64,000 nucleotides of DNA from Streptomyces luomodiensis (GCF_031679605.1 NZ_CP117522.1:8680001-8744000); one strand, 5' to 3'; positions 21,847 through 32,366 are shown, counted from the stretch's first letter. Numbers and translations: made by a program. The notes: generated from the letters alone by a model not told the origin.

Positions 21847-24720
21847 ATGGCGTCCGTTCACCCGTCCGCGGCGGTGGCCGCGGACGGCGGCGACGCGGTG
21901 GTCCAGGCGCTGGGCGCCCTCGGCACGCCCGTCGACCTCGCCGGAGCGCGCAGCCTCCCGCTGGAGGGCCCGCAGGTGCTCTGGCTGGTCGTCGGCGGTG
22001 CCCTGGACCTGTTCGCGGTCGACGCCGCCGAGGAGGGCCAGTGGCACTTCCTCGGCCGGCTGGAGACGGGCGCCGCGCTGCCGGGCCCGGTCGAGGGGCC
22101 GCGGCACACCCTGCTGGGCCGGCCCTCGCAGGACTGCCTGGTGCGCCGTATCCCGCTGCGCGAGCTGTACCGCCCGGAGGCGTACGACCCGTACGGCACG
22201 GACCCGGCCCACGACCCGTACGGCGCGTACGGGGGCGGCGGATTCCAGGACACCCCGCCCACCCCGCTGGAGCACGCCGTGTCGCTCGGGGTGAGCCGCA
22301 GCCTCGGCGTCCTCTTCCAGGCCCCGCTGGACGGCGGGACCGCGCCCGACTCGGAGGCGGCCGACGAGGACCTGCTCTGGCTTCCGGTACCGCCCGGCAG
22401 CGTGCGCTACGGCGCCGAGTACAGCGCCCAGGCCGCCGGGGACCTGCTGATCGACGGCGCGCTGTGGCAGCGGATGGTCAATCAGCAGTACCGCCTGGGC
22501 ACCGCCGTGGACCGCTGGATCGAGACCATGGAGCGGGCCCACGCGGACCGTACGGCGGCCGGTATCCGCGCGGGTGAGGCCGTGCGCACCCGCGCCGACC
22601 AGGCGCTGATCGCCTCCATCGCCGGGCCGCGGCGGGAGCGGTGGTCGTCGGAGGAGAGCACCGACGACGCCGTGTACGCGATATGCCGCCGCGTGGCGGA
22701 GGCCGCCGGGATCACCCTGCCCGAGCCGCCGAGGGTCCGCGCCACCGACGACCGCACGGACCCGGTGGAGCGCATCGCCGCCCACGCGCGGATCCGCACC
22801 CGCGCCGTCCGGCTGGAGGGCCGCTGGTGGCGGGAGGACGCCGGACCGCTGGTGGGCTACCGGGCCAAGTCCGGGGCCCCGGTGGCGCTGCTGTGGCGGC
22901 GCGGCCGGTACGAGGCGGTCAATCCCGCCTCGGGTCTGCGCATCCGCGTCGGCCCGGACAACGCGGATCAGTTCGAGCCGCGGGCCGTGATGTTCTACCG
23001 TCCGCTGCCCGACCGTCCGATGACGGTGTGGCGGCTGATGCGCTTCAGCGCCCGCGGCGCCGCCGGGGACATCCGCAACCTCGCGATCGCGGGGCTGGTG
23101 ACGGTGGCGCTCGGCGCGCTGGTGCCCCTGGCCACCGGTCGGGTGCTGGGCGGATTCGTGCCCCGCGCCGAGAAGGACCCCATCGTCCAGATCTCCCTGG
23201 CCCTGATCGTCGCCGGCGTTGTCGCGGCCGCCTTCATGCTGCTCCAGAACCTCACCCTGCTGCGGCTGGAGGGGCGGCTGGAGTCCACCCTCCAGCCCGC
23301 GGTGTGGGACCGGCTGCTGCGGCTGCCCACCACCTTCTTCGCCCGGCGCTCCACCGGAGAGCTGGCCAGCGCGGCGATGGGCATCAGCGCCATGCGCCGG
23401 GTGCTGTCCGGGGTCGCCCCGACGGTCCTCCAGGCCGGCACGGTGGGCGCGGTGAACCTCGCCCTGCTGCTGTACTACAGCGCCTCGCTGGCGCTCGCGG
23501 TGATCGCCCTGCTGCTGGTGGTCTCCGGGGTCTTCCTCGGCATGGGGCTGTGGCAGGTGCGCTGGCAGCGACGGCTGGTGGAGAGCGAGAACAAGCTCAA
23601 CAACCAGGCGTTCCAGACCCTGCGCGGGCTGCCCAAGCTGCGGGTCGCCGCGGCCGAGAACTTCGCCTACGCGGCCTGGGCCCGTGGCTTCGCCCACTCC
23701 CGCGATCTGCATCAGCGCACCGGCCGCATCAAGAACCTCACCCAGGTGCTGGACGCGGTCTACCTCCCGCTGGTCTCGCTCATCGTGTTCATGCTGCTGG
23801 CCGGCCCGGCGCGGGGGAGCATGTCGGCGGGCGCCTTCCTGACCTTCAACACCTCGGTGACCATGCTGCTCACCTCCCTCACCCAGCTCACCAATGCGCT
23901 GGTCTCGGTGGTCGCGGTACTGCCCCTGTTCGAGCAGGTCAAGCCGATCCTGGACGAGCCGCCCGAGGTCCGTGGCGGCAGCGCGCAGCCGGGGGTGCTC
24001 TCCGGCGACCTCCGGGCCAAGAACCTCACCTTCCGCTACGGTGCCGACGGGCCGCTGGTGCTCGACGACGTCTCGCTGGAGATCCGGCCGGGCGAGTTCG
24101 TGGCCGTCGTCGGTCCGAGCGGCTGCGGCAAGTCGACCCTGCTGCGGTTGCTGATCGGCTTCGAACGGCCGGTGTCCGGCAGTGTGCTCTACGACGGCCA
24201 GGACCTCGCCGCCCTCGACCAGGCGGCCGTGCGCCGCCAGTGCGGGGTGGTCCTCCAGAACGCCCAGCCGCTGGGCGGTACGGTGCTGGACTGCATCCGC
24301 GGCGCCGAGCCGTTCACCCCCGAGGAGGCCATGGCCGCCGCCGAACTGGCCGGTCTGGCGGAGGACATCCGGCAGATGCCCATGGGGCTCCAGACCATGA
24401 TCTCCGGCAGTGGCGCCATCTCCGGCGGTCAGCGGCAGCGGCTGATGATCGCCCAGGCCCTGATCCGCCGCCCGCGCATCCTCTTCTTCGACGAGGCCAC
24501 CAGCGCCCTGGACAACGAGACCCAGCGCATCGTCATCGACAGCACCCGCCGGCTCAACGCCAGCCGGCTGGTGATCGCGCACCGGCTGTCCACCGTCATG
24601 GACGCCGACCGCGTCCTGGTCATGGCGGACGGCCGGATCGTGGAGCAGGGCGCCCCGGCCGAGCTGATGGCCCTCCCCGACGGGAAGCTGCGCGAACTGG
24701 TGCGGCGCCAGATGAGCTAG
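21847..24720 (+). CDS. Second ABC exporter of the peptide cassette (NHLM ABC2 type)
   Basis: A 957-residue protein starting one base after the previous stop. It lacks the C39 domain. The long N-terminal region (about 1-390) is a soluble segment typical of NHLM ABC2 proteins, including a Tyr/Gly-rich stretch (YDPYGTDPAHDPYGAYGGGG). Then come a six-helix membrane domain and an ATPase with Walker A VGPSGCGKST, signature ISGGQRQRLM and Walker B ILFFDEATSALD. NHLM systems always pair it with the peptidase ABC protein. The pair presumably works as a heterodimer or in series. Confidence 0.9.
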   Translation: MASVHPSAAVAADGGDAVVQALGALGTPVDLAGARSLPLEGPQVLWLVVGGALDLFAVDAAEEGQWHFLGRLETGAALPGPVEGPRHTLLGRPSQDCLVRRIPLRELYRPEAYDPYGTDPAHDPYGAYGGGGFQDTPPTPLEHAVSLGVSRSLGVLFQAPLDGGTAPDSEAADEDLLWLPVPPGSVRYGAEYSAQAAGDLLIDGALWQRMVNQQYRLGTAVDRWIETMERAHADRTAAGIRAGEAVRTRADQALIASIAGPRRERWSSEESTDDAVYAICRRVAEAAGITLPEPPRVRATDDRTDPVERIAAHARIRTRAVRLEGRWWREDAGPLVGYRAKSGAPVALLWRRGRYEAVNPASGLRIRVGPDNADQFEPRAVMFYRPLPDRPMTVWRLMRFSARGAAGDIRNLAIAGLVTVALGALVPLATGRVLGGFVPRAEKDPIVQISLALIVAGVVAAAFMLLQNLTLLRLEGRLESTLQPAVWDRLLRLPTTFFARRSTGELASAAMGISAMRRVLSGVAPTVLQAGTVGAVNLALLLYYSASLALAVIALLLVVSGVFLGMGLWQVRWQRRLVESENKLNNQAFQTLRGLPKLRVAAAENFAYAAWARGFAHSRDLHQRTGRIKNLTQVLDAVYLPLVSLIVFMLLAGPARGSMSAGAFLTFNTSVTMLLTSLTQLTNALVSVVAVLPLFEQVKPILDEPPEVRGGSAQPGVLSGDLRAKNLTFRYGADGPLVLDDVSLEIRPGEFVAVVGPSGCGKSTLLRLLIGFERPVSGSVLYDGQDLAALDQAAVRRQCGVVLQNAQPLGGTVLDCIRGAEPFTPEEAMAAAELAGLAEDIRQMPMGLQTMISGSGAISGGQRQRLMIAQALIRRPRILFFDEATSALDNETQRIVIDSTRRLNASRLVIAHRLSTVMDADRVLVMADGRIVEQGAPAELMALPDGKLRELVRRQMS

Positions 24721-24749
24721 GTCGCACCCACCTGGACCGGCCCCTCCGC

Positions 24750-26321
<1,572 letters not shown>

Positions 26322-26376
26322 TCACTTCCTTCTCGGCGCGCTCGGCGCGGGGGTCCTCACAGAAGAGCACACCGAA

Positions 26377-26405
26377 TAAAAAAGTTCAACGACTCAACTT
26401 TTTTA
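26377..26405. promoter_or_regulatory. AT-rich palindromic operator of the MFS gene
   Basis: TAAAAAAGTT (26377-26386) and AACTTTTTTA (26396-26405) are perfect arms around a 9-nt centre CAACGACTC. In GC-rich DNA this is striking. It is at the promoter position of the minus-strand MFS gene. The AGTTNAAC-like inner bases are typical of MarR- and TetR-type sites controlling DHA2 pumps. No MarR gene is in the window nearby. Confidence 0.6.
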
Positions 26406-26862
26406 CTCGATTCACCCACGGGGAGGGTGGTCCCGGGACCGAGACGATGGGGCGCCGTGAGCCCTTCCCCGGCAAGGAGGCCCTGGTCTTCGACCAGGAC
26501 TCGGACCGGTAAGCCGCCCTCCGCCGGGCGATGACATCTCTCACACCGGACGCCCGGGCAAAGGGCGTGGAGCGGTGCGCATCGACGAGGCGACATAGGA
26601 GCTCTTGTCCGCCCTGTCGGACATAAGTGATGACCGGGATCGTGCTCCCCGGCGCCACCGGCGCTTCGTCCACGCGCCTGGTCGCCGGGTTTTCCTGATG
26701 CCGCGTCGGGTCGCCCGAGCACCCCCGGAGGCGGCTCAGCATGTCTCGCCGCTGAGCGCAAGCTCAGGTCCCCGCTACGAACCCGTGTCGTACGAACACG
26801 TGTTGCCTCGCGCGGCCGGCCGCTCCAAGAATGACGGGCCTCAACCGAGTGTGAGGTCACGA
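26406..26862. other. Intergenic region with no convincing gene
   Basis: This 457-bp stretch holds a 21-codon open frame (26446-26511, beginning MGRREPFPGKEALVF) that may be a remnant, and a short stem CCTGGTC-TTC-GACCAGG at about 26490-26506. Base composition is less extreme than in genes. Nothing else is supported. The last 40 bp include the GTGAGG ribosome-binding site of the CAP-domain gene. Confidence 0.4.
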
Positions 26863-27381
26863 ATGAGCAAGCACCGCAGCAGCACGACGCACCAGCGCTC
26901 CATAGCCATCGCCGCGCTCGCCGCGGCCGCCGTGGGCATTCCCTCGGCGGCGATGGCACAGTCCGCCGCACCCGCGGGCGTCCCCGCCGCCGCCTCCACG
27001 GCGGCCACCGCCCGGCAGGAGGTGGTGGATCTCGTCAACAGCGAACGCGCCAAGGCCGGTTGTCAGCCGCTGACCGTGAACGAGAAGCTGACCGAGGCCG
27101 CCCAGGACCACAGCGAGGACATGGCGGCCCACGGCAAGATGTCGCACACCGGCTCCGACGGGTCCTCCCCGGGCGACCGGATCGAGCGGGCGGGCTACAG
27201 CTGGAGCACCTATGGCGAGAACGTGGCCTACGGCTACGGCTCGGCCAAGAGCGTCATGGACGGCTGGATGTCCAGCCCCGGCCACAAGGCCAACATCCTG
27301 AACTGCGACTTCAAGGAGATCGGCGTCGGCCTGGCGCAGCCCGGCAACTACTGGACGCAGGACTTCGGCACCGCCCGGTAG
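26863..27381 (+). CDS. Secreted CAP-domain (SCP/PR-1-like) protein
   Basis: A 172-residue protein. The signal peptide (1-33, ending AMA) is followed by a short Ala/Pro linker and a CAP domain from about residue 52: EVVDLVNSERAKAGCQPLTV, HGKMSHTGSDGSSPGDRI, YGENVAYG and SPGHKANILNCDF. The His and Glu pocket residues of CAP proteins (SHTG, GENVA, PGHKANI) are present. The cellular role of bacterial CAP proteins is poorly known. The stop is one base from the stop of the convergent TetR gene. Confidence 0.9.
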   Translation: MSKHRSSTTHQRSIAIAALAAAAVGIPSAAMAQSAAPAGVPAAASTAATARQEVVDLVNSERAKAGCQPLTVNEKLTEAAQDHSEDMAAHGKMSHTGSDGSSPGDRIERAGYSWSTYGENVAYGYGSAKSVMDGWMSSPGHKANILNCDFKEIGVGLAQPGNYWTQDFGTAR

Positions 27382-27382
27382 C

Positions 27383-28066
27383 TCAGCGCTCCGGGGCCCG
27401 GTGCGACCGGCCCAGCCGCAGTGGCGCCGGTGGCGGGAGCGGGCGGGCCGGCTCGGCCCGCCCGGTCTCGAAGGACCGCAGGAGGTGGGCGACCAGTCGC
27501 CGGGACGCGGCCGGCGCGGTCCGGGCGTCGCCGATGACACCCTGGTTGGCCATGAAGACGAGGGTGAGGTCCGACAGGTCGAAGTCCTGGCGCAGCCGCC
27601 CCGCGGCCTTGGCGCGCCGGACCACCTCGGCGAAGCCCTCCTCGATGCGCCGGCGCTCCCGCTCGAAGCCGGCCATGTCGGGGAACGACGACAGGAAGGC
27701 GTCGCTGAACCCGCGGTCCTGCGCCTGCGAGGCGCACACCGACTCGATGGTCCGGCAAAACCCCCGCCAGGGGTCGTCGTCGGCCAGGGCCTCCTCCATG
27801 CTCGCCCGGCACACGGACAGCTCGTCCGAGAACACCGCGGTGACCAGCGCGTCGCGGGTGGGGAAGCGCCGGTAGAGGGTGGCCACCCCGACCCGGGCGT
27901 GCCGCGCGATGGTGGCCATCGGCACATCGATCCCGCGCGAGACGAACAGCGCACGGGCCGTGTCCAGGACGCGCCGCCGGTTGAGCTCCGCGTCGGCGCG
28001 CAGCCCGGTGCCCCCGACGGCCGGGACACCGGTGGCGGGCGCTGTAGGCGAGAGGCGAGCAGGCAT
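27383..28066 (-). CDS. TetR-family regulator divergent from the helicase gene
   Basis: A 227-residue protein. ATG 28064-28066 with AAGGTGAG is preferred to the ATG eight codons upstream. The HTH is at ARALFVSRGIDVPMATIARH followed by GVATLYRRFPTRDALVTAVF. The C-terminal domain is of the type with a central HxxxFxxF-like helix bundle. It is divergent from the HelD/HelR gene, and copies of TGCCATAAAC flank the promoter region, so it may repress itself and the helicase. Confidence 0.9.
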   Translation of the reverse strand: MPARLSPTAPATGVPAVGGTGLRADAELNRRRVLDTARALFVSRGIDVPMATIARHARVGVATLYRRFPTRDALVTAVFSDELSVCRASMEEALADDDPWRGFCRTIESVCASQAQDRGFSDAFLSSFPDMAGFERERRRIEEGFAEVVRRAKAAGRLRQDFDLSDLTLVFMANQGVIGDARTAPAASRRLVAHLLRSFETGRAEPARPLPPPAPLRLGRSHRAPER

Positions 28067-28097
28067 GTGTCTCACCTTACGCCGTGCCATAAACAGA

Positions 28098-28133
28098 GAA
28101 ACGCCCCTGCCGCCTTGACGGCCGGGGCGTTTC
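28098..28133. terminator. Terminator-like hairpin inside a divergent promoter region
   Basis: GAAACGCCCC (28098-28107) and GGGGCGTTTC (28124-28133) form a perfect 10-bp outer stem, with an inner GCCG/CGGC stem and a CCTTGA loop. It overlaps the -35 element of the plus-strand promoter. A terminator here would serve no gene end, so a regulatory role (operator or attenuator) is more likely. Confidence 0.4.
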
Positions 28134-28145
28134 TTCGCGTATATT
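28115..28145 (+). promoter_or_regulatory. Candidate sigma70-type promoter of the helicase gene
   Basis: TTGACG (28115-28120) and TATATT (28140-28145) match vegetative -35 and -10 boxes with a 19-bp spacer (18 if GTATAT is used). The start of transcription would be about 70 bp upstream of the TTG start codon at 28220. Confidence 0.4.
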
Positions 28146-28219
28146 GGGGATTTCCATGTGCCAATGTTTTATGGCAGGCGGAAACCTGATGAAGTCATCG
28201 TATCCCGGCGGGAGTCGCA

Positions 28220-30526
28220 TTGTCAAATGAGGAAATGGACCGTGAGCAAGAATTCCTCGATCTGCTCAACGGGCGCCTCGCCGAACTCACGGCGCACGCC
28301 GAGGAGGCGGTGACCGAGGCCCTGTCCCTGGAGGGCACCACCTTCCAGGCCCGGCTGGAGCGCGATGTGCTGGTGGCCGAGCGGTCCGGACTGCTCGCCG
28401 CGTTCGAGGCGGGGGAGCGCGGGCTGTGCTTCGGCCGGCTGCTGTTCCGCGACGGCCGCGACCACCACATCGGCCGTATCGGCATCCGCCGCGACGACGC
28501 GGACCGCACCCCGCTGGTCATCGACTGGCGGGCCGAGGTGGCGCGTCCGTTCTACCTCGCCACCGGCCACACCCCCATGGGGCTGCGCCGCAGGCGCCAC
28601 ATCACCACCGAGGGCCCCAAGGTCACCGGGCTGCACGACGAGATCCTGGACCTCGACGACACCGTGCGGACCGGGCACGAGGGGTCCGACGCGGACGCCG
28701 TGCTGCTGGCCGCGCTGGACGCCGCGCGCACCGGCCGAATGCATGACATCGTGCAGACCATCCAGGCCGAACAGGACCGGATCATCCGCGCCCCGCACCA
28801 CGGGGTGCATGTCGTCGAGGGCGGCCCCGGCACCGGGAAGACCGTCGTCGCGCTGCACCGTGCCGCGTATCTGCTCTACGCGCACCGCGAGTCGCTGGCC
28901 CGCCGCGCGGTGCTGGTCGTCGGGCCCAACCCGGCGTTCCTCGGTTACATCGGAGAGGTGCTGCCCTCGCTCGGCGAGACGGGTGTGCTCCTCGCCACGC
29001 TCGGCGAACTCTTCCCCGGGGTGACGGCCACCGGCACCGACACCCCCGAGGCCGCCGAGGTCAAGGGCCGCGCCGGGATGGCGGACGCCCTGGCCCGCTT
29101 CGTACGCGACCGGCAGTCGCTGCCCGACCCGGCGATCGTGATCGACCACGACGACGGTGAGCTGGTCCTGGACCGGGACATCGCCTCCGAGGCGGGCCAC
29201 AAGGCCCGGGAGACCGGGCTGCCGCACAACCTGGCCCGGCCGCACTTCGCGTTCCGGGTCATCGACGCCCTCACCGACCAGCTCGTCGACCGGATCGGCG
29301 CGGACCCCTACGGCGGGCCCAACCTCCTCGGCGCGGACGACATCGCCCAGCTCGGCAAGGCGATCGCGGTCAACCCCGAGGTGCACGCCGCCATCGAGGA
29401 GCTGTGGCCGGCCCTCACCCCGGAGCGGCTGGTGGCCGACTTCCTCGCCGACCCCGTCCACCTCCCCGAAGCGGACGCCGCCGCGATCCGCCGCACCGGC
29501 GGCGAGTGGACCCCCGCCGACGTCCCGCTGCTGGACGAGGCCGCAGAACTCCTCGGCCACGACGACGCGGCGGCCCGCGCCCGCGAGGAGGCCGAGCGCC
29601 AGGAGCGCATCGACTACGCGCAGGGCGTGCTCGACCTCTCCTACGGCTCGCGCACCCAGGAGTTCGAGGACCGCGACGACGAGGAGTCGGAGGTGCTGGC
29701 CGCCCATGACCTGATCGACGCCGAACGGCTGGCGGACCGCGCCGAGGAGCGCGACCACCGCAGCGCCGCCGAACGCGCCGCCGCCGACCGCACCTGGGCC
29801 TTCGGCCACATCATCGTGGACGAGGCCCAGGAGCTGTCCGCGATGGCGTGGCGGCTGCTGATGCGGCGCAGCCCCACCCGTTCGATGACCCTGGTCGGCG
29901 ACCCCGCGCAGACCGCGGAACCGGGCGGCTGCGGCTCCTGGTCGGCGATCCTGGCGCCGTACGTCGGCGATCGCTGGGAGCACACCCGGCTCGGCGTCAA
30001 CTACCGCACACCCACCGAGATCATGGAGGTCGCGGCGCGGGTGGCGCGCACCGCCGACCCCGCCTTCACCCCGCCGCGCTCGGTCCGCGCCACCGGCGCA
30101 CGGCCCTGGGCGGAGCGTACCGGCGATCTGCCCGGCGCGGTGGCCGCGGCCGTGGCGCGGGAGACCCGTGCCGAGGGCCGGCTGGCGGTGATCGCCCCGA
30201 GGGACCGCCATGCCGCGCTGTCGGCCGCCCTCCCGGACGCGTCCACCGGCCGCTCCCCGGACCTGACCAGCCCGGTGGTCCTGCTCGACCCCCGGCAGGC
30301 CAAGGGGCTGGAGTTCGACACGGTGATCGTGGCCGAGCCCGCGGAGTTCGGCACCAGTGACCTCTATGTGGCGCTCACCCGGGCCACCCAGCGGCTGGGC
30401 GTGGTGTACACCGGTGAGCTGCCGGCGGGTCTGGACGACCTGGCCGGCCCGGTCGATCAGGAGGAACCCGACGGCTCCGCGGGGACGGTGATGTCCCGGA
30501 ACTCCGCTCGGGCGTCCTCGGTGTAG
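28220..30526 (+). CDS. helR: HelD/HelR-type RNA polymerase-recycling helicase
   Basis: A 768-residue UvrD-like superfamily 1 ATPase. TTG 28220 has GGGAG upstream; ATG 28235 has a site too close. The N-terminal helical coil (EMDREQEFLDLLNGRLAELT) is followed by Walker A GGPGTGKT (201-208), Walker B-like VDEAQELS and the ARQAKGLEFDTVIV-type motif (DPRQAKGLEFDTV), with VALTRATQRL near the end. HelD proteins remove RNA polymerase from stalled or drug-bound complexes; HelR of Streptomyces gives rifampicin resistance. I find no rifamycin-associated element upstream. The symbol is used for the family. Confidence 0.85.
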   Translation: MSNEEMDREQEFLDLLNGRLAELTAHAEEAVTEALSLEGTTFQARLERDVLVAERSGLLAAFEAGERGLCFGRLLFRDGRDHHIGRIGIRRDDADRTPLVIDWRAEVARPFYLATGHTPMGLRRRRHITTEGPKVTGLHDEILDLDDTVRTGHEGSDADAVLLAALDAARTGRMHDIVQTIQAEQDRIIRAPHHGVHVVEGGPGTGKTVVALHRAAYLLYAHRESLARRAVLVVGPNPAFLGYIGEVLPSLGETGVLLATLGELFPGVTATGTDTPEAAEVKGRAGMADALARFVRDRQSLPDPAIVIDHDDGELVLDRDIASEAGHKARETGLPHNLARPHFAFRVIDALTDQLVDRIGADPYGGPNLLGADDIAQLGKAIAVNPEVHAAIEELWPALTPERLVADFLADPVHLPEADAAAIRRTGGEWTPADVPLLDEAAELLGHDDAAARAREEAERQERIDYAQGVLDLSYGSRTQEFEDRDDEESEVLAAHDLIDAERLADRAEERDHRSAAERAAADRTWAFGHIIVDEAQELSAMAWRLLMRRSPTRSMTLVGDPAQTAEPGGCGSWSAILAPYVGDRWEHTRLGVNYRTPTEIMEVAARVARTADPAFTPPRSVRATGARPWAERTGDLPGAVAAAVARETRAEGRLAVIAPRDRHAALSAALPDASTGRSPDLTSPVVLLDPRQAKGLEFDTVIVAEPAEFGTSDLYVALTRATQRLGVVYTGELPAGLDDLAGPVDQEEPDGSAGTVMSRNSARASSV

Positions 30527-31152
30527 GCGCCCACGCTGCCCGACGTGTACGGGCGTTCGGTGTCGGTGAAGCCCACCACCTGGCGGTCGTCCACCGACAC
30601 CGTCATCCGCTGACCGCGCTGCCGGACCCGCACGTCCGACCAGTCACCGACCGGGAAGGGGCTGGTGCCGGTGGCCAGGAACCGCTGCCCGCCCCGATAG
30701 GCCGGGTCCCGTTTGCCCAGCTCCCAGCCGTTCGGCTTGAGCGCCACGTAGTAGAAGTGCTCCGGGTCGGTGTACGCCCACACCAGCCACGCCACTTCCC
30801 AGGGATTGGGCTCGGGTGTGCGCAGTTGCTCCGCCGTGCGCATCCGGGCCCGGAAGTCCACGCGCTCGTAGCGGGCGGTGGAGACCACCAGACAGGCGTG
30901 GGTACGGTCCTCCCGGCGGGCCGCCCGCGGGGTGAGCGTCAGCTCGTCCACCCCGCCGACGTTCCCGCCGTAGCCGTGGAACACCGAGCGCCAGGGGCCG
31001 TGCACCGAACCGTCCCGCCAGGTCTCGACGTTGTCCGGCGGCCGCTTCTCGTCCCATACGCCGGACAGTGCGAGCACCCCGGCCACCACGAGGGCGAAGG
31101 CCAGCACCAGCCCGCCGACACGCCACCAGGTACGCCCTCGTAATGACGTCAT
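30457..31152 (-). CDS. Membrane-anchored LamG/DUF1080-like protein of the polysaccharide locus
   Basis: A 231-residue protein with one N-terminal membrane helix (VGGLVLAFALVVAGVLALSG) and an extracellular beta-sandwich resembling LamG or 3-keto-disaccharide hydrolase-like domains (HFYYVALKPNGWELGK, VRVRQRGQRMTVSVDDRQVV, GSVGAYTEDARAEFRDI). ATG 31150-31152 overlaps the epimerase TGA. It probably binds or processes a glycan at the cell surface. Its 3' end overlaps the convergent helicase gene by 70 bp. Confidence 0.75.
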   Translation of the reverse strand: MTSLRGRTWWRVGGLVLAFALVVAGVLALSGVWDEKRPPDNVETWRDGSVHGPWRSVFHGYGGNVGGVDELTLTPRAARREDRTHACLVVSTARYERVDFRARMRTAEQLRTPEPNPWEVAWLVWAYTDPEHFYYVALKPNGWELGKRDPAYRGGQRFLATGTSPFPVGDWSDVRVRQRGQRMTVSVDDRQVVGFTDTERPYTSGSVGAYTEDARAEFRDITVPAEPSGSS

Positions 31153-32366
31153 GCCACCGGATCATACGAGCCCGGCGCGACGCGCCGCGCGGTGTTCACC
31201 GCCTCCTCGGGGCCGAAGTCCTCGGTGAGCCGGGCCACGATGCGCTCGGCGGCCCGGCCGTCGCCGAACGGATTCCCCGCCCCGGCCATCCGTGCGTACT
31301 CCCGCGGATCGTCCAGCAGCTGCCCGGCGGCGGCGAGGATCGTCTCCGGGTCCGTGCCCACCAGCCGCGCCGCGCCCGCCTCCACCGCCTCCGGGCGTTC
31401 GGTGGTGGTCCGCAGCACCAGCGCGGGCTTGCCCAGGCTCGGGGCCTCCTCCTGGAGTCCGCCGGAGTCGGTCAGCACCAGATCGCAGTCGGCGAGGGTG
31501 GCGGCGAAGTCCAGATAGTCCAGCGGGTCCACCACTCGCACCCCCGGATGGCCTTCCAGCTCCGGCAGCAGCGCCTCCCGCACCGCGGGGCTGCGGTGCA
31601 GCGGCAGCACCAGCTCCACATCGCCGCGGTCGGCCAGCCGGCGCAGCGCCGCGCCCATGGCCCGCATCCGCTCCCCTTGGTTCTCCCGGCGGTGCAGGGT
31701 CAGTAGCACCTTGCGGTGCGCGGTGCGGAAGACGCTTCCCCCGGCGCCCTCCTTCAGCACCCACAGCAGATTGTCGATGACCGTGTTGCCCGTGGTGATC
31801 ACCTGCTCGGACGGTACGCCCTCGGCCAGCAGCTGGGCGGCGGACCGGCCGGTGGGGGCGAAGTGCCAGCGCGCCACCCGGCCGATCATCCGCCGGTTGA
31901 GCTCCTCCGGAAACGGGTTGTCCAGGACGCCGGTACGCAGCCCCGCCTCGACATGGGCCACCGGTACGCGCTCGTAGAACGCGGCCAGCGCACCGCACAG
32001 CGCCGTGGTGGTGTCGCCCTGGACCACCACCAGATCCGGCCGTTCGGCGCGGATCACCGTGCCCAGGCCGTCCACCAGCCGGGCGGTCAGCTCCGACAGC
32101 CGCTGCCGGTCCCGCATCACGGCCAGGTCGGTCTTCACCCCGACCCCCAGCAGCCCGAGCATCTGCTGGAGCATCTCCCGGTGCTGACCGGTGGTCACCA
32201 CGACCGGCTGGAACAGCGCGGAGGCGGCCATCGCCCGGACCACCGGGGCCAGTTTGATCGCCTCCGGGCGGGTGCCGAGCACCAGCATGGTGCGCACGGT
32301 GCGGGGCGGACGCGGCGCGGACGCCTCGTCCACGGACAGGGACACGGGTCTGCCGATGAGGGACAT
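31149..32366 (-). CDS. wecB: UDP-N-acetylglucosamine 2-epimerase (non-hydrolysing)
   Basis: A 405-residue protein; ATG 32364-32366 has AAGGAG. It has the family motifs GTRPEAIKLAPV, QGDTTTALCGA, HVEAGLRTG, LTDSGGLQEEAP and TERPEAV, and a GT-B fold. It converts UDP-GlcNAc to UDP-ManNAc, so the neighbouring polysaccharide probably contains ManNAc or a derivative. A helper N-terminal extension of about 35 residues is present. It is cotranscribed with the LamG-like gene (ATGA overlap) and follows the glycosyltransferase gene by 107 bp. Confidence 0.92.
   Translation of the reverse strand: MSLIGRPVSLSVDEASAPRPPRTVRTMLVLGTRPEAIKLAPVVRAMAASALFQPVVVTTGQHREMLQQMLGLLGVGVKTDLAVMRDRQRLSELTARLVDGLGTVIRAERPDLVVVQGDTTTALCGALAAFYERVPVAHVEAGLRTGVLDNPFPEELNRRMIGRVARWHFAPTGRSAAQLLAEGVPSEQVITTGNTVIDNLLWVLKEGAGGSVFRTAHRKVLLTLHRRENQGERMRAMGAALRRLADRGDVELVLPLHRSPAVREALLPELEGHPGVRVVDPLDYLDFAATLADCDLVLTDSGGLQEEAPSLGKPALVLRTTTERPEAVEAGAARLVGTDPETILAAAGQLLDDPREYARMAGAGNPFGDGRAAERIVARLTEDFGPEEAVNTARRVAPGSYDPVA

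Larger units (their letters stand above)
28085..28176. promoter_or_regulatory. Inverted TGCCATAAAC motifs flanking the divergent promoters
   Basis: TGCCATAAAC (28085-28094) near the TetR start and GTTTTATGGCA (28166-28176) near the helicase start are inverse copies (one extra T). The second also overlaps a local dyad TGCCA-N8-TGGCA (28159-28176). Such symmetric placement suits a TetR protein controlling both genes. Confidence 0.45.

Noticed and set aside
26446..26511. 21-codon open frame beginning MGRREPFPGK
   Set aside because: No well-spaced ribosome-binding site and no recognised family; kept only as a note in the intergenic entry.
28085..28219. Rifamycin-associated element upstream of the HelR-type gene
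   Set aside because: The hairpin GAAACGCCCC/GGGGCGTTTC is symmetric but does not match the known GGGGCTTGC-type element.
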